A stretch of 64,000 bases of DNA, taken from positions 1-64,000 of the forward strand of contig JARSSO010000016.1 in NCBI GenBank assembly GCA_029624765.1, in the 5' to 3' direction. Positions within the stretch are counted from its first letter, which is position 1. Each line of letters starts with the position of its first letter. This DNA comes from Candidatus Contendibacter sp. Its GTDB lineage: Bacteria > Pseudomonadota > Gammaproteobacteria > Competibacterales > Competibacteraceae. The translations under genes and the position numbers were made by a program. The notes beneath the pieces are model-generated. The model was not told the DNA's origin, did no database searches, and saw only the letters and a program-made list of their open reading frames with translations. Positions 47,915 through 59,134 of this stretch are shown here, in pieces.

Positions 47915-48014
47915 GGCATTGCACGATTACCGTACTGACTCGATATCCAGACCGACTCGAAAAGTCGGACCTTTGAGATAATCCCATTCAATCGGATGGG
48001 CTGCGTGAAAACAA

Positions 48015-48044
48015 TTGCGGAAATAAAAAAAAATATTCTACAAT
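48015..48044 (+). promoter_or_regulatory. Candidate promoter of the H-NS-family gene
   Basis: TTGCGG (48015-48020) and TACAAT (48039-48044) are separated by 18 bases made almost wholly of A and T. Such A-tracts are usually curved and are typical H-NS targets, so self-repression is plausible but not shown. Confidence 0.45.
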
Positions 48045-48103
48045 AATCTCGTGACTCAAGGCATGAGACTCTCCATAACTCACAAAATGACGGTGCATAG
48101 ACC

Positions 48104-48418
48104 ATGACAGACGTTGATGACCTGATCGAATCCTTGTCCATCGAGCAACTCAAGGCGCTCATTGAAAAAGCCCAGGATTCCATCGAGCAAAAGAAATCCG
48201 GGGAAATCGAGGCTATCCGGGAGCGGATGGTTGAAATGGCCAAACGGGTCGATATGGCGCCGGAAGAGGTTCTCAACTATTCCAGCCGCAAACGGAGACC
48301 CGGTAAACCGAAATATCGCAATCCCAACGATCCCGAAAAAACCTGGACGGGTCGCGGTAAACCGCCACGCTGGTTGAAAGAAATGGCGGATCCCGAGAGT
48401 TGCCGGATCCCGGAGTGA
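48104..48418 (+). CDS. H-NS family nucleoid-associated protein
   Basis: A 104-residue H-NS-like DNA-binding protein. The N-terminal coiled-coil dimerisation part (about 1-60, IEQLKALIEKAQDSIEQKKS in part) is followed by the C-terminal AT-hook-like domain KPKYRNPNDPEKTWTGRGKPP (in part: NPNDPEKTWTGRGKPPRWL). The TWTGRG-P core and the trailing W are the family DNA-binding signature. It acts on AT-rich DNA, often silencing foreign genes. A small hairpin (48439-48460) follows the gene but has no T-tract. Confidence 0.92.
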   Translation: MTDVDDLIESLSIEQLKALIEKAQDSIEQKKSGEIEAIRERMVEMAKRVDMAPEEVLNYSSRKRRPGKPKYRNPNDPEKTWTGRGKPPRWLKEMADPESCRIPE

Positions 48419-48548
48419 CCTTGGTCCTCACTTGGGCGAGGTTACCAAGGCGCGTAACCTTCAGCCTTGCAGCGGCTTCGCTTTATCGCTAACATCCCGG
48501 CTCCGCCAGTTCGCTGCGGTTCAAGCAATGGTGCGCGGGATTTTGCGC

Positions 48549-48622
48549 GCGGGTGTAGTTCAATGGTAGAACCTCAGCTTCCCAAGCTGATGGCGTGGGT
48601 TCGATTCCCATCACCCGCTCCA
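48549..48622 (+). tRNA. tRNA-Gly (anticodon CCC)
   Basis: 74 bases including the encoded CCA. The acceptor stem GCGGGTG/CACCCGC, the anticodon loop TTCCCAA (anticodon CCC), the T-loop GGTTCGATTCC and the discriminator T are all in place. It reads GGG codons. It lies directly upstream of a terminator and dapB. Confidence 0.96.
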
Positions 48623-48630
48623 AAACACTA

Positions 48631-49516
<886 letters not shown>

Positions 49517-49532
49517 ACCAGCCGGTCGGCGG

Positions 49533-49544
49533 CTAGGTACCTAG
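49533..49544. promoter_or_regulatory. 12-bp perfect palindrome before carA
   Basis: CTAGGTACCTAG is fully self-complementary and contains two CTAG tetramers, which are rare in most proteobacterial DNA. It lies about 120 bases upstream of carA. An operator role is possible, but the sequence matches no ArgR or PurR site that I know. Confidence 0.3.
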
Positions 49545-49664
49545 AGCGGGGCAGCGCGATTTGCTAGACTCCGCGCCAGTCTAAGGCCCATTGGTTTTGC
49601 ACTGCGTCATGGAGGCGGCCGCCGCGCCGCTTTTTCCTTGCGCGCGTTCATCTTGGAGGCTTGC

Positions 49665-50801
49665 TTGAGGAAACCCGCGCTTCTGGCCCTGGAAGACGGC
49701 AGTCTGTTCCAGGGCGAATCCATCGGCGCCGAGGGCCATGCCCAGGGCGAGGTCGTGTTCAACACTTCGATCACCGGCTATCAAGAGATCCTGACCGACC
49801 CGTCCTATTGCCAGCAGATCATCACCCTGACCTACCCGCACATCGGCAATGTCGGCGTCAACCGGGGCGACGAGGAAGCGGCCCATATCCACGCCAGCGG
49901 CCTGGTGGTGCGGGACTGCCCCCCCATCGCCAGCAACTGGCGCGGCCAGCAACCGTTGGACCATTATCTGCGCGAGCGCGGCGTGGTCGCCCTCGCCGGC
50001 ATCGACACCCGCCGGCTGACCCGGTTGCTGCGGGAAAAGGGCGCGCGGAATGGATGCCTGATGGCCGGCGATCATCCCGACCCAGAGCGGGCCTTGGCGC
50101 TGGCCCGCGCATTTCCCGGCCTCAAGGGCATGGATCTCGCCCAGGTAGTCAGCGTGCCCGTGCCCTACGCCTGGGGCGAAGGAACCTGGCAACTCGCCTG
50201 CAATGGCTTTCCGACGGCGAGCGACCCGCGTTACCATGTGGTCGCCTACGACTATGGGATCAAGCGCAACATCCTGCGGATGCTGGCCGAGCGCCGCTGC
50301 CGGCTGACCGTGGTTCCGGCGCAAACGCCCGCCCGCGAGGTTATGGCCTTGCGGCCGGACGGCGTGTTCCTATCCAACGGTCCCGGCGATCCCGAGCCGT
50401 GCGACTACGCCATCGCCGCAATCCGCGAACTGTTGGACGCTGGCGTTCCACTGTTCGGGATTTGCCTGGGTCACCAGTTGCTGGGACTGGCCAGCGGGGC
50501 GCGCACCGTCAAGATGAAGTTCGGCCATCACGGCGGCAACCATCCGGTGCTGGACCTGGACAGCGGTCGGGTGATGATCAGCAGTCAAAACCACGGCTTC
50601 GCGGTGGATGAAGCCACCCTGCCGGCCAATCTGCGCCCAACTCACCGTTCGCTGTTCGACGGTTCGTTGCAAGGCGTCGCCCGCACCGACCGGCCCGCTT
50701 TCAGCTTTCAAGGTCATCCCGAGGCCAGTCCCGGTCCGCATGACGTAGCGCCGCTGTTCGACCGATTCATCGCCCTGATGGAGAGGCGCCAATCGGGTTG
50801 A
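49665..50801 (+). CDS. carA: Carbamoyl-phosphate synthase small subunit
   Basis: Glutaminase subunit that supplies ammonia to CarB. The C-terminal class I glutamine amidotransferase domain has the nucleophile Cys267 ([12 protein letters not shown]) and the catalytic His-Glu pair in [12 protein letters not shown]. The N-terminal domain starts [20 protein letters not shown] (in part). The start is a TTG at 49665, chosen because GGAGG lies five bases before it and the family N-terminus begins here; an ATG nine codons earlier has no ribosome site. 378 residues. Confidence 0.96.
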   Translation: MRKPALLALEDGSLFQGESIGAEGHAQGEVVFNTSITGYQEILTDPSYCQQIITLTYPHIGNVGVNRGDEEAAHIHASGLVVRDCPPIASNWRGQQPLDHYLRERGVVALAGIDTRRLTRLLREKGARNGCLMAGDHPDPERALALARAFPGLKGMDLAQVVSVPVPYAWGEGTWQLACNGFPTASDPRYHVVAYDYGIKRNILRMLAERRCRLTVVPAQTPAREVMALRPDGVFLSNGPGDPEPCDYAIAAIRELLDAGVPLFGICLGHQLLGLASGARTVKMKFGHHGGNHPVLDLDSGRVMISSQNHGFAVDEATLPANLRPTHRSLFDGSLQGVARTDRPAFSFQGHPEASPGPHDVAPLFDRFIALMERRQSG

Positions 50802-50814
50802 TTGATGATGTTCG

Positions 50815-50846
50815 TCCACGGAAGACACGGAAACCACGGAAAAAGG
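50815..50846. repeat. Dispersed CACGGA-nnn repeat between carA and carB
   Basis: Three CACGGA cores at 9-base spacing, opened by TCCACGGAAGACACGGAA. It has the same core and spacing as the tandem repeat at 42009-42112. Similar short repeats are scattered in many environmental proteobacteria. Confidence 0.75.
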
Positions 50847-50885
50847 CCGCCTTAAACTGTCCATTCATCTCTTCGCGACCGAGCC

Positions 50886-53800
50886 ATGCCCAAGCGTACC
50901 GATTTGCACAGCATTCTGATCATCGGCGCCGGTCCCATCGTGATCGGCCAGGCCTGCGAGTTCGACTATTCGGGCGCGCAAGCCTGCAAGGCGTTGCGGG
51001 AGGAGGATTACCGGGTCATCCTGGTGAACTCGAACCCGGCCACGATCATGACTGATCCCAACATGGCCGATGCCGTCTACATCGAGCCGATCCACTGGCG
51101 AACGGTTGCCCACATCATCGCCCGCGAACGTCCCGAGGCCCTGTTGCCCACCATGGGAGGGCAAACCGCGTTGAACTGCGCGCTGGACCTGGTCCGGCAC
51201 GGTGTGCTGGCGCGATACGGGGTGGAAATGATCGGTGCCTCGCCCGACGCCATCGACATGGCCGAGGATCGCGAGCGTTTCCGCCGGGCGATGCACGAGA
51301 TCGGTCTCAAAACCCCGCGCTCGGTGATCGCCCACACTTTGGAGGAGGCGCTGACCCAGCACCACGAGATCGGCTTCCCAACCATCATTCGGCCCTCCTT
51401 CACCCTCGGCGGCAGCGGTGGCGGCATTGCCTACAATCGCGAGGAACTGGTGGAGATTCTCGAGCGCGGCCTCGATCTGTCGCCGGTCGGCGAAGTGCTG
51501 ATCGAGGAATCGGTGTTGGGGTGGAAGGAATTCGAGATGGAAGTGGTGCGGGACCGCGCCGACAACTGCATCATCGTTTGCTCCATCGAAAACCTGGACC
51601 CGATGGGCGTGCATACCGGCGACTCCATCACCGTCGCCCCGGCCCAGACCCTGACCGACAAGGAATATCAGATCATGCGCGACGCCTCGCTGGCGGTGCT
51701 GCGCAAGATCGGCGTCGATACCGGCGGCTCCAACGTTCAGTTCGCTATCAACCCCGACGACGGGCAGATGGTGATCATTGAGATGAATCCTCGCGTGTCC
51801 CGTTCCTCGGCGCTGGCATCCAAGGCCACCGGCTTCCCGATCGCCAAGGTCGCGGCCAAGCTGGCGGTGGGTTACACCCTCGACGAGTTGAGGAACGAGA
51901 TCACCGGCGGCCGCACCCCGGCCTCGTTCGAGCCGAGCATCGACTACGTGGTCACCAAGGTGCCGCGCTTCAACTTCGAGAAATTCCCGCAGGCCGATCC
52001 CCGCCTGACCACTCAGATGAAATCGGTTGGCGAGGTGATGGCCATCGGCCGCACCTTTCAGGAATCGATTCAGAAGGCGTTGCGTGGGCTGGAAATCGGC
52101 GTGGATGGCTTTAACGAAGTACTCCTTGACCACGCTCATTCCGATCCTCATCTGGTCCTGAAACAGGAACTGGGCGTGCCAGGCCCCCGGCGGCTCTGGT
52201 TCGTCGCCGAGGCGTTCCGACTGGGCTACTCGGTCGCGACCTTGCACGAATTGACCCGGATCGATCCCTGGTTTCTGGCGCAAATCGAGGAACTGGCCCG
52301 GATCGCCAACGAGTTGCGTGCTCGAGGTCCGCTGGCGCTGCGGGATCGGGACCGGCTGTACTTTCTCAAGCGCAAGGGTTTTTCCGACAGCCGGCTGGCG
52401 ACCCTGACCGGTTCGGACGAAACCACCGTCCGCCAGTGGCGCTACGAGCTGGGCATCCATCCCGTCTACAAGCGAGTGGACTCCTGCGCCGCCGAGTTCG
52501 CCACCGGCACTGCTTACCTGTATTCGACCTATGAGGAAGAGTGCGAGGCCGAACCGACCGGACGCGCCAAGATCATGGTGTTGGGCGGCGGCCCCAACCG
52601 CATCGGCCAAGGCATCGAATTCGACTATTGTTGTGTCCACGCCGCCCTGGCCTTGCGCGAGGACGGCTATGAAACCATCATGGTCAATTGCAACCCGGAA
52701 ACGGTCTCCACCGACTTCGATACCTCCGATCGGCTGTATTTTGAGCCGCTGACCTTGGAGGACGTGCTGGAAATCGTCCGCAAGGAACAGCCCCAGGGCG
52801 TGATCGTCCAGTACGGCGGTCAGACCCCGCTCAAGCTGGCCCGCCCGCTGGAAGCCAACGGCGTGCCGATCGTCGGCACCAGCCCGGATGCGATTGACCA
52901 GGCCGAGGATCGCGAACGCTTTCAGCGGATGATCCACCGGCTCGGATTGTTGCAGCCACCCAACCGAACCGCCCGCGAACCCGAGGAAGCGGTGCGGCTG
53001 GCGCGCGAGATCGGCTATCCGCTGGTGGTGCGTCCGTCCTACGTGCTGGGCGGCCGGGCCATGGAGATCGTCCATCACGAGGAAGACCTGCGCCGCTACA
53101 TGCGGGATGCCGTGCGGGTATCCAACGATTCGCCGGTGCTGCTGGATCGTTTCCTCAATAATGCCGTCGAGGTGGACGTGGACGCCCTCTGCGACGGTCG
53201 TGAGGTCATCATCGGCGGCGTCATGGAACATATCGAGGAGGCCGGCGTTCATTCCGGCGATTCCGCCTGCTCGCTGCCGCCTTACTCGCTAAGTCCGGCG
53301 ATTCAGGCCCGGTTGCGTGAACAGGTGCGGGCGATGGCGTTGGAACTGGGTGTGGTCGGATTGATGAATACCCAGTTCGCCATTCAGGGCGAGGATATTT
53401 ACGTCCTGGAGGTCAATCCCCGCGCGTCCCGAACCGTGCCCTACGTCTCCAAGGCCACGGGCCGGCCGCTGGCCAAGATCGCCGCCCGTTGCATGGTCGA
53501 CCGGTCACTGGCTGCCCAGGGCGTATCCGGCGAGGTGATTCCCGCCTATTATTCGGTCAAGGAAGCGGTGTTTCCCTTCGTCAAGTTTCCCGGCGTGGAC
53601 CCTCTGCTGGGGCCGGAGATGAAATCCACCGGCGAGGTGATGGGGGTCGGGCGCAGCTTCGGCGAAGCCTTCGCCAAGGCCCAGCTCGGCGCCGGCGATC
53701 AGTTGCCGCGCGGCGGCCGGGCTTTCCTGAGCGTGCGCGACGCCGACAAGGCGAAGGTGGTGGAAATCGCCCGCGACCTGGAGCGACTGGGCTTCAGCCT

Positions 53801-54113
53801 GCTGGCCACCAAGGGTACGGCGGCGACCTTGCGCGCCCACGGTCTTGTCTGTGAAACCGTCCATAAGGTCGGCGAGGGTCGCCCCCATATTGTGGACTTG
53901 ATCAAGAACGACCAGATCGCGCTCATCGTCAACACCACCGAAGGCAAGCAGGCCATCGCGGATTCCTTCTCGATCCGCCGCGAAGCGTTGATGCACAAGG
54001 TCAGCTACACCACCACGCTCGCTGCCACCTGGGCGACTTGTCAGGCTTTGCGCGAACTGGACAACGCCACCGTCAACTGCCTTCAGGATTTGCACCGGGA
54101 ACTGCACCCATGA
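50886..54113 (+). CDS. carB: Carbamoyl-phosphate synthase large subunit
   Basis: Makes carbamoyl phosphate from bicarbonate, ATP and ammonia for arginine and pyrimidine synthesis. The 1075 residues contain two homologous ATP-grasp halves (about 1-400 and 550-935; [19 protein letters not shown] and [19 protein letters not shown] are the paired sites). An oligomerisation region lies between them, and a C-terminal MGS-like allosteric domain (about 936-1075) follows. It overlaps greA by four bases. Confidence 0.98.
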   Translation: MPKRTDLHSILIIGAGPIVIGQACEFDYSGAQACKALREEDYRVILVNSNPATIMTDPNMADAVYIEPIHWRTVAHIIARERPEALLPTMGGQTALNCALDLVRHGVLARYGVEMIGASPDAIDMAEDRERFRRAMHEIGLKTPRSVIAHTLEEALTQHHEIGFPTIIRPSFTLGGSGGGIAYNREELVEILERGLDLSPVGEVLIEESVLGWKEFEMEVVRDRADNCIIVCSIENLDPMGVHTGDSITVAPAQTLTDKEYQIMRDASLAVLRKIGVDTGGSNVQFAINPDDGQMVIIEMNPRVSRSSALASKATGFPIAKVAAKLAVGYTLDELRNEITGGRTPASFEPSIDYVVTKVPRFNFEKFPQADPRLTTQMKSVGEVMAIGRTFQESIQKALRGLEIGVDGFNEVLLDHAHSDPHLVLKQELGVPGPRRLWFVAEAFRLGYSVATLHELTRIDPWFLAQIEELARIANELRARGPLALRDRDRLYFLKRKGFSDSRLATLTGSDETTVRQWRYELGIHPVYKRVDSCAAEFATGTAYLYSTYEEECEAEPTGRAKIMVLGGGPNRIGQGIEFDYCCVHAALALREDGYETIMVNCNPETVSTDFDTSDRLYFEPLTLEDVLEIVRKEQPQGVIVQYGGQTPLKLARPLEANGVPIVGTSPDAIDQAEDRERFQRMIHRLGLLQPPNRTAREPEEAVRLAREIGYPLVVRPSYVLGGRAMEIVHHEEDLRRYMRDAVRVSNDSPVLLDRFLNNAVEVDVDALCDGREVIIGGVMEHIEEAGVHSGDSACSLPPYSLSPAIQARLREQVRAMALELGVVGLMNTQFAIQGEDIYVLEVNPRASRTVPYVSKATGRPLAKIAARCMVDRSLAAQGVSGEVIPAYYSVKEAVFPFVKFPGVDPLLGPEMKSTGEVMGVGRSFGEAFAKAQLGAGDQLPRGGRAFLSVRDADKAKVVEIARDLERLGFSLLATKGTAATLRAHGLVCETVHKVGEGRPHIVDLIKNDQIALIVNTTEGKQAIADSFSIRREALMHKVSYTTTLAATWATCQALRELDNATVNCLQDLHRELHP

Positions 54114-54589
54114 CCCAGAAAGTACCGATGACCGTCACCGGCGCGGCCCGGCTGCGCGCCGAACTTCAGGAACTTAAGACGGTGGCGCGACCGCGGATCA
54201 TCGCCGCCATCGCCGAGGCCCGCGCCCACGGCGACTTGAAGGAAAACGCCGAATATCACGCCGCGCGCGAGCAGCAAAGCTTCACCGAGGGCCGCATCGC
54301 CGAAATCGAATCCAAGCTGGCCCGCGCCCAGATCATCGATGTGACCACCTTGCCGGCTTCGGACAAGGTGGTGTTCGGCGCCACCGTCCTGCTGCGCGAA
54401 GTGGAGAGCGAGGAGGAACGGCGCTATCAGATCGTCGGCGAGGACGAGGCCGATCTTAGGGAGGGTAAGATTTCTCTCAAGTCTCCCATCGCCCGGGCGC
54501 TGATCGGCAAATCCGTCGACGATGTCGTCGATGTCCAAACTCCAGGCGGCGCCAAAACCTACGAGATCGTCGAGGTGCAATACCTTTGA
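54110..54589 (+). CDS. greA: Transcription elongation factor GreA
   Basis: Stimulates RNA cleavage in backtracked RNA polymerase. The 159 residues comprise an N-terminal coiled coil (about 1-75, with the acidic tip region [20 protein letters not shown] in part) and a C-terminal FKBP-like domain ([18 protein letters not shown] in part). The ATG overlaps the carB stop (ATGA), which fixes the start; the frame is open 24 codons upstream inside carB. Confidence 0.97.
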   Translation: MTQKVPMTVTGAARLRAELQELKTVARPRIIAAIAEARAHGDLKENAEYHAAREQQSFTEGRIAEIESKLARAQIIDVTTLPASDKVVFGATVLLREVESEEERRYQIVGEDEADLREGKISLKSPIARALIGKSVDDVVDVQTPGGAKTYEIVEVQYL

Positions 54590-54691
54590 ACGGTGAGGCA
54601 GTCGCACCATGTTGGCGTATAACAAATTGATTTAAGACATAACCCATTTAACTGAATCGGCGCGATTGTTCTGTTTGACCAGCGGCCAGGC

Positions 54692-54721
54692 TTGTAAAAC
54701 CCGGCGCGAGGTCTTTATAAT
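54692..54721 (+). promoter_or_regulatory. Promoter of tRNA-Val
   Basis: TTGTAA (54692-54697) and a perfect TATAAT (54716-54721) are separated by 18 bases, 13 bases before the tRNA. Confidence 0.65.
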
Positions 54722-54734
54722 CCCTTTGGTTGAC

Positions 54735-54809
54735 GGGCGATTAGCTCAGCGGGAGAGCACTACCTTCACACGGTAGGGGTCGCTGGTTCGAGCCCAGCAT
54801 CGCCCACCA
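54735..54809 (+). tRNA. tRNA-Val (anticodon CAC)
   Basis: 75 bases with the encoded CCA. Acceptor stem GGGCGAT/ATCGCCC, anticodon loop TTCACAC (anticodon CAC), T-loop GGTTCGAGCC. It reads GTG, a frequent codon in this GC-rich genome. A stand-alone unit with its own promoter and terminator. Confidence 0.96.
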
Positions 54810-54825
54810 TCGATTTCCACCGACG

Positions 54826-54853
54826 AAAAAGCCGTTCTCAGGAACGGCTTTTT
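54826..54853. terminator. Bidirectional terminator between tRNA-Val and folE2
   Basis: AAAAAGCCGTTC (54826-54837) and GAACGGCTTTTT (54842-54853) form a 12-bp stem with loop TCAG and T-tracts on both strands, serving both convergent units. Confidence 0.92.
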
Positions 54854-54884
54854 CGTGTCCGGCGTCTACCCATGGCGTCACGGT

Positions 54885-55712
54885 TTACCCAGCATCCTTG
54901 TCGTGCTCGATCATGGCGTAGGCCGAGTGGTTGTGAATGGACTCGAAATTTTCCGACTCCACCGCATAGGCCGCCACCCGCTCGTCCCGGTTCAACCGGG
55001 CGGCGATGTCGCGCACCATGTCCTCGACGAATTTGGGATTCTCGTAGGCGCGCTCGGTCACGTATTTTTCGTCGGGCCGCTTGAGCAACCCGTACAACTC
55101 GCAGGACGCCTCCTTCTCGACCAAGTCGATGAGGTCCTCGATCCAGATGAATCCTCGGGTGCGGACGTTGACCGTCACGTGGGAACGCTGGTTGTGGGCG
55201 CCGTATCGGGAAATCTTCTTCGAGCAGGGACACAGGCTGGTCACCGGCACCACCACCCGGAGATTCATCGCGGGCCGACCGTCGCGGATCTCGCCGACGA
55301 ACGTAACCTCGTAGTCCATTAGGCTTTCGACCCCGGACACCGGGGCCGCCTTGGTGACGAAATAGGTGAAGGACATCTCGATATGGCCCGACTCGGCTTC
55401 CAGCCGCTCGGTCATCTCCGTCAACATGTCCTTGAACGAATCCACCGAAATCTCGCGCCCGGGCACATTCAAAATCTCCACGAAACGCGACATGTGGGTG
55501 CCCTTGAAGTTATGCGGCAGGTTCACGTACATGTTGAACGTGGCGATGGTGTGCTGCTCGCCCCCGCTCCGGTCGCGCACCTTGACCGGATGGCGGATAT
55601 CCTTGATCCCGACCTTGTTGATGGCCAGCCGACGGGTGTCGGCGCTGTTTTGCACGTCGGGGATATGGACCACCGTGGACAGGGCCGCGGAACTTATCGT
55701 CAATGGCTGCAT
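54885..55712 (-). CDS. folE2: GTP cyclohydrolase FolE2 (type IB)
   Basis: Opens GTP to dihydroneopterin triphosphate for folate synthesis. The family signature [19 protein letters not shown] (Cys161, Cys163) and [13 protein letters not shown] are present, as is the C-terminal [10 protein letters not shown]. FolE2 works with metals other than zinc and replaces FolE1 in many bacteria, some of them under zinc limitation. 275 residues. It lies downstream of dxs on the same strand, 140 bases away. Confidence 0.95.
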   Translation of the reverse strand: MQPLTISSAALSTVVHIPDVQNSADTRRLAINKVGIKDIRHPVKVRDRSGGEQHTIATFNMYVNLPHNFKGTHMSRFVEILNVPGREISVDSFKDMLTEMTERLEAESGHIEMSFTYFVTKAAPVSGVESLMDYEVTFVGEIRDGRPAMNLRVVVPVTSLCPCSKKISRYGAHNQRSHVTVNVRTRGFIWIEDLIDLVEKEASCELYGLLKRPDEKYVTERAYENPKFVEDMVRDIAARLNRDERVAAYAVESENFESIHNHSAYAMIEHDKDAG

Positions 55713-55852
55713 GCAATCCTCTCAGCGGCGCGCGCGCGCCTTCGTTCAAAACTCGACATCCGGCGCCGCCCCACCCGATCAACTGGGGTTTCAATCGCCA
55801 CCCATCGAACGATTGGATGGTCAACCCGGCGGTAAATTCCCGATGATTTTAC

Positions 55853-57742
55853 TCAGACTTCGACCCGGGTCGGCGCGGCGACCATGCCCCATTTCACCAG
55901 CCGTCGCAGCACACCGACGCTGTCCAGATCCGCTTCGGCCAGCAGTTCGCCGCGCTCGCCCTGCTCCATGAAACGATCCGGCAACCCGAGGTTGCGCGCC
56001 GACACCCCAAGGCCCCGCGCCGCCAAACACTCGTTCACCGCGCTGCCCGCGCCGCCGGCCACCGCATTTTCCTCCAGCGTCACCAGCCAACGATGGTCAG
56101 CGGCCATTTGCACCACCATGGCCTCGTCCAGCGGTTTGATGAACCGCATGTTCACCACCGTGGCGTCCAACCGCGCCGCCACCGCCTCGGCGACGGCGAC
56201 CATGCCGCCGAACGCCAGCAGCGCCAAATCCCGACCACGCCGGCGTATTTCGGCCCGACCCAGCGGCAGCGCCCGCATTTCCCGCTCCAGCGCCACGCCT
56301 GGTCCCTGGCCGCGCGGATAGCGCACCGCTGCCGGCTGGTTCAACCGGAAGCCGGTATAGAGCATTTGCCGGCATTCGTTCTCGTCGGCCGGCGCCATCA
56401 CCACCAGGTTGGGAATGCAGCGCAGATAACTGTAATCGAACCCGCCGGCATGGGTTGGGCCGTCCGGCCCCACCAACCCGGCGCGATCGATGGCGAACAG
56501 CACCGGCAGATTTTGCAACGCCACATCGTGAATCAGTTGGTCGTAGGCGCGTTGCAGGAAGGTGGAATAAATCGCCACCACCGGCTTGAGTCCGTCGCAG
56601 GCCATGCCGGCGGCCAGCGTGACAGCGTGCTGTTCGGCGATGGCGACATCGAAGTAGCGATCCGGGAACCGCTCGGAGAATTCGACCAACCCGGAACCTT
56701 CCCGCATCGCCGGAGTGATGCCGATCAGCCGTCCATCCCGCTCGGCCATCTCGCACAGCCATTGACCGAAGACCTGGGTGTAGGTCAGCCCGCCGCCCGC
56801 CTTGGCGGGTTTCAGCCCGTGCGCCGGGTCGAACGTCCCAACTCCGTGGTAACCCACCGGCTCGTCCTCGGCGAGCTTGTAGCCCTTGCCCTTGCGGGTC
56901 ACCACATGCAACAAGCGGGGCCCCTTAAGTTCCCGCAGGTTGCGCAGGGTCGGCACGAGGGTCGCCAGGTCGTGACCATCCACCGGCCCAAAGTAGGTGA
57001 ACCCCAGTTCCTCGAACAGCGTGCCACCCGGCGCGATCAAACCCTTGACCTGCTCCTCGGCGCGGCGGGCCACTTCCAGCATCGGCGGTACGTGACTGAG
57101 CACTTTCTTGCCACCTTCGCGGACCGTGGAGAAAAACCGGCTCGACAGCAGTTGGGTCAGATGCGCCGACAACGCGCCCACGTTCGGCGAAATGGACATC
57201 TCGTTATCGTTGAGGACCACCAGCAAATCGCTCTTAAGATGGCCCGCGTGGTTCAAAGCCTCGAAAGCCATGCCGGCGGTCATCGCCCCATCGCCGATCA
57301 CCGCGACCACCCTGCGGTCGCTGCCGGCCCGCTCGGCGGCGATGACCATGCCCAGGGCGGCGCTCAGCGAGGTGCTGGAGTGGCCGACCCCAAACGTGTC
57401 GTAAGGACTTTCGCATCGCCTGGGGAAACCCGCGATGCCGTCCTTGCGGCGCAGGGTGTCCATGCGCGCCCGGCGGCCGGTCAGAATCTTGTGGGGATAG
57501 GTTTGATGGCCCACGTCCCAGACCAGCCGATCCTCGGGTGTCTCGAACACATAGTGCAGGGCGATGGTCAGCTCCACCGCGCCCAGGTTGGCGGAGAAAT
57601 GGCCACCGGTTTTGGCCACGGTCTGGATCAGGAATTCGCGCAGTTCGTGTGCCAGAACCGGCAGTCGCGCTTCCGGCAGCGCGCGCAAGTCCAGAGGGGT
57701 ATCAATTTGTTCCAGCAGCGAAAAGGTGGATCCGGTGGTCAT
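55853..57742 (-). CDS. dxs: 1-deoxy-D-xylulose-5-phosphate synthase
   Basis: First enzyme of the MEP isoprenoid pathway, thiamine-diphosphate dependent. The ThDP site is [18 protein letters not shown] with [25 protein letters not shown] and the transketolase middle domain ([21 protein letters not shown] in part) follow. 629 residues, normal length. It lies 72 bases after ispA in the xseB-ispA-dxs order. Confidence 0.97.
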   Translation of the reverse strand: MTTGSTFSLLEQIDTPLDLRALPEARLPVLAHELREFLIQTVAKTGGHFSANLGAVELTIALHYVFETPEDRLVWDVGHQTYPHKILTGRRARMDTLRRKDGIAGFPRRCESPYDTFGVGHSSTSLSAALGMVIAAERAGSDRRVVAVIGDGAMTAGMAFEALNHAGHLKSDLLVVLNDNEMSISPNVGALSAHLTQLLSSRFFSTVREGGKKVLSHVPPMLEVARRAEEQVKGLIAPGGTLFEELGFTYFGPVDGHDLATLVPTLRNLRELKGPRLLHVVTRKGKGYKLAEDEPVGYHGVGTFDPAHGLKPAKAGGGLTYTQVFGQWLCEMAERDGRLIGITPAMREGSGLVEFSERFPDRYFDVAIAEQHAVTLAAGMACDGLKPVVAIYSTFLQRAYDQLIHDVALQNLPVLFAIDRAGLVGPDGPTHAGGFDYSYLRCIPNLVVMAPADENECRQMLYTGFRLNQPAAVRYPRGQGPGVALEREMRALPLGRAEIRRRGRDLALLAFGGMVAVAEAVAARLDATVVNMRFIKPLDEAMVVQMAADHRWLVTLEENAVAGGAGSAVNECLAARGLGVSARNLGLPDRFMEQGERGELLAEADLDSVGVLRRLVKWGMVAAPTRVEV

Positions 57743-57814
57743 CGTCGGTAGGGAAGTTCGTGCCGGTTGGCGATACCAGGGGCGAGGCAGGGGCAGGGGC
57801 GGGGGGCGCGCCGC

Positions 57815-58711
57815 TCAATACACCCGCTCCACGATGTAGGAAGCAATCCAGCGCAGCGGTTCGGCTTCCGGTCCCAGGGGCTGCAGGCTAGCCAGCGCTT
57901 CCTCGCGCAACAGACGGGCGTGCTCGCGGGCGCCCTCCAATCCCAGCAGCGCCGGATAGGTCGGTTTGGCGAGCGCCCGGTCCGCGCCCGTATTCTTGCC
58001 CAGCGTAGCCGCGTCACCGATCACATCGAGGATATCGTCGCGGATCTGGAAAGCAAGCCCGATACATTTGGCATAGCGATCCAGCCGCTCCAGCACCGCC
58101 GGTTCGACCGTCGGCTGACTGAGCGCCCCCAGCAGCACGCTGGCGCGGATCAGGGCTCCGGTCTTGTGGATATGCATGTCTTCCAGCTCGGCCAAGGTCA
58201 GCATCTGCCCGACCGCCGCCAGATCAATCGCCTGGCCGCCCGCCATGCCGCGCGAGCCGGCGGCTTGCGTCAACACGGCCAGCATTCGCAACCGGATGGC
58301 CGGGTCCGCCACCATCGCGGCATCCTGGCCGAGTATCTGAAACGCCAACGCCTGCAGAGCGTCACCGGCCAGGATCGCCAATGCCTCGCCGAAAGCCTTA
58401 TGACAGGTCGGCTGGCCGTGGCGCAGGTCGTCGTTGTCCATGGCCGGCAGATCGTCGTGAATCAGCGAATAGGCATGGATGAATTCCACCGCGCAGGCGG
58501 GGCCATCCAATGCCTCGATCATCGCGCCGACCGCCGCGCCGCTCAGGTAAACCAGCACCGGACGGATGCGTTTGCCGCCGCCCAGCACCGCATAGCGCAT
58601 GGCGCGGTGCAAGGCGCCAGGATGGAGGCCGGCCGCTGGCAATCGCTGGTCAAGCGCCCATTCGGCGCGGGCTTGATAACCTCCGATCCATTCCACCGTC
58701 ATCGACGTCAA
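57815..58711 (-). CDS. ispA: (2E,6E)-farnesyl diphosphate synthase
   Basis: Prenyl transferase that makes farnesyl diphosphate. The first aspartate-rich motif is DDLPAMDNDDLRHGQPT, and the second is FQIRDDILDVIGD. GGKRIRPVLVYLS lies near residue 45. 298 residues. Its start overlaps xseB by four bases. Confidence 0.96.
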   Translation of the reverse strand: MTSMTVEWIGGYQARAEWALDQRLPAAGLHPGALHRAMRYAVLGGGKRIRPVLVYLSGAAVGAMIEALDGPACAVEFIHAYSLIHDDLPAMDNDDLRHGQPTCHKAFGEALAILAGDALQALAFQILGQDAAMVADPAIRLRMLAVLTQAAGSRGMAGGQAIDLAAVGQMLTLAELEDMHIHKTGALIRASVLLGALSQPTVEPAVLERLDRYAKCIGLAFQIRDDILDVIGDAATLGKNTGADRALAKPTYPALLGLEGAREHARLLREEALASLQPLGPEAEPLRWIASYIVERVY

Positions 58712-58947
58712 TCCGCCGACAGGGCAAGCGGCGCGGTTTCCAATTGACCATTGCGTTCGATCAACTGTTCCACTTTTTGCTCGGCTTCCCGCAAGGTGCC
58801 CCGACAGCTGCGCACCAGAGTGATGCCGCGCTCGAACCGTTGCAAGGAATCCTCAAGGGTCAGATCGCCCTGTTCGATCTGTCCGATCAGGCTTTCCAGT
58901 TCCGCCAGCGCCGTTTCGAAGGGAATGGGGAGATTTTTCTTGGCCAT
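58708..58947 (-). CDS. xseB: Exodeoxyribonuclease VII small subunit
   Basis: Small helical subunit that assembles on XseA. The 79 residues contain the family core FETALAELESLIGQIEQGDL (in part) and LEDSLQRFERGITLVRSCRG. xseA is not in the window, which is common. A second ATG one codon earlier is too close to the AGG ribosome site. Confidence 0.94.
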   Translation of the reverse strand: MAKKNLPIPFETALAELESLIGQIEQGDLTLEDSLQRFERGITLVRSCRGTLREAEQKVEQLIERNGQLETAPLALSAD

Positions 58948-59134
58948 CATGCCTGCCCGTCCGCTTTAGCAAGTGCTTACGTTACCTTGCGACCGGCGAA
59001 CGGTCAATTTGATGCGTGGGACCAGGGGTGGAAAAACGCAAAACGGACCCTCCCTGGCCCTTGTTCTACTCCAACGAACCGACCAGCCACCACGGACCGG
59101 GCCCCGGCTCGCCACGGCTGGACTGGAAAGGTGA

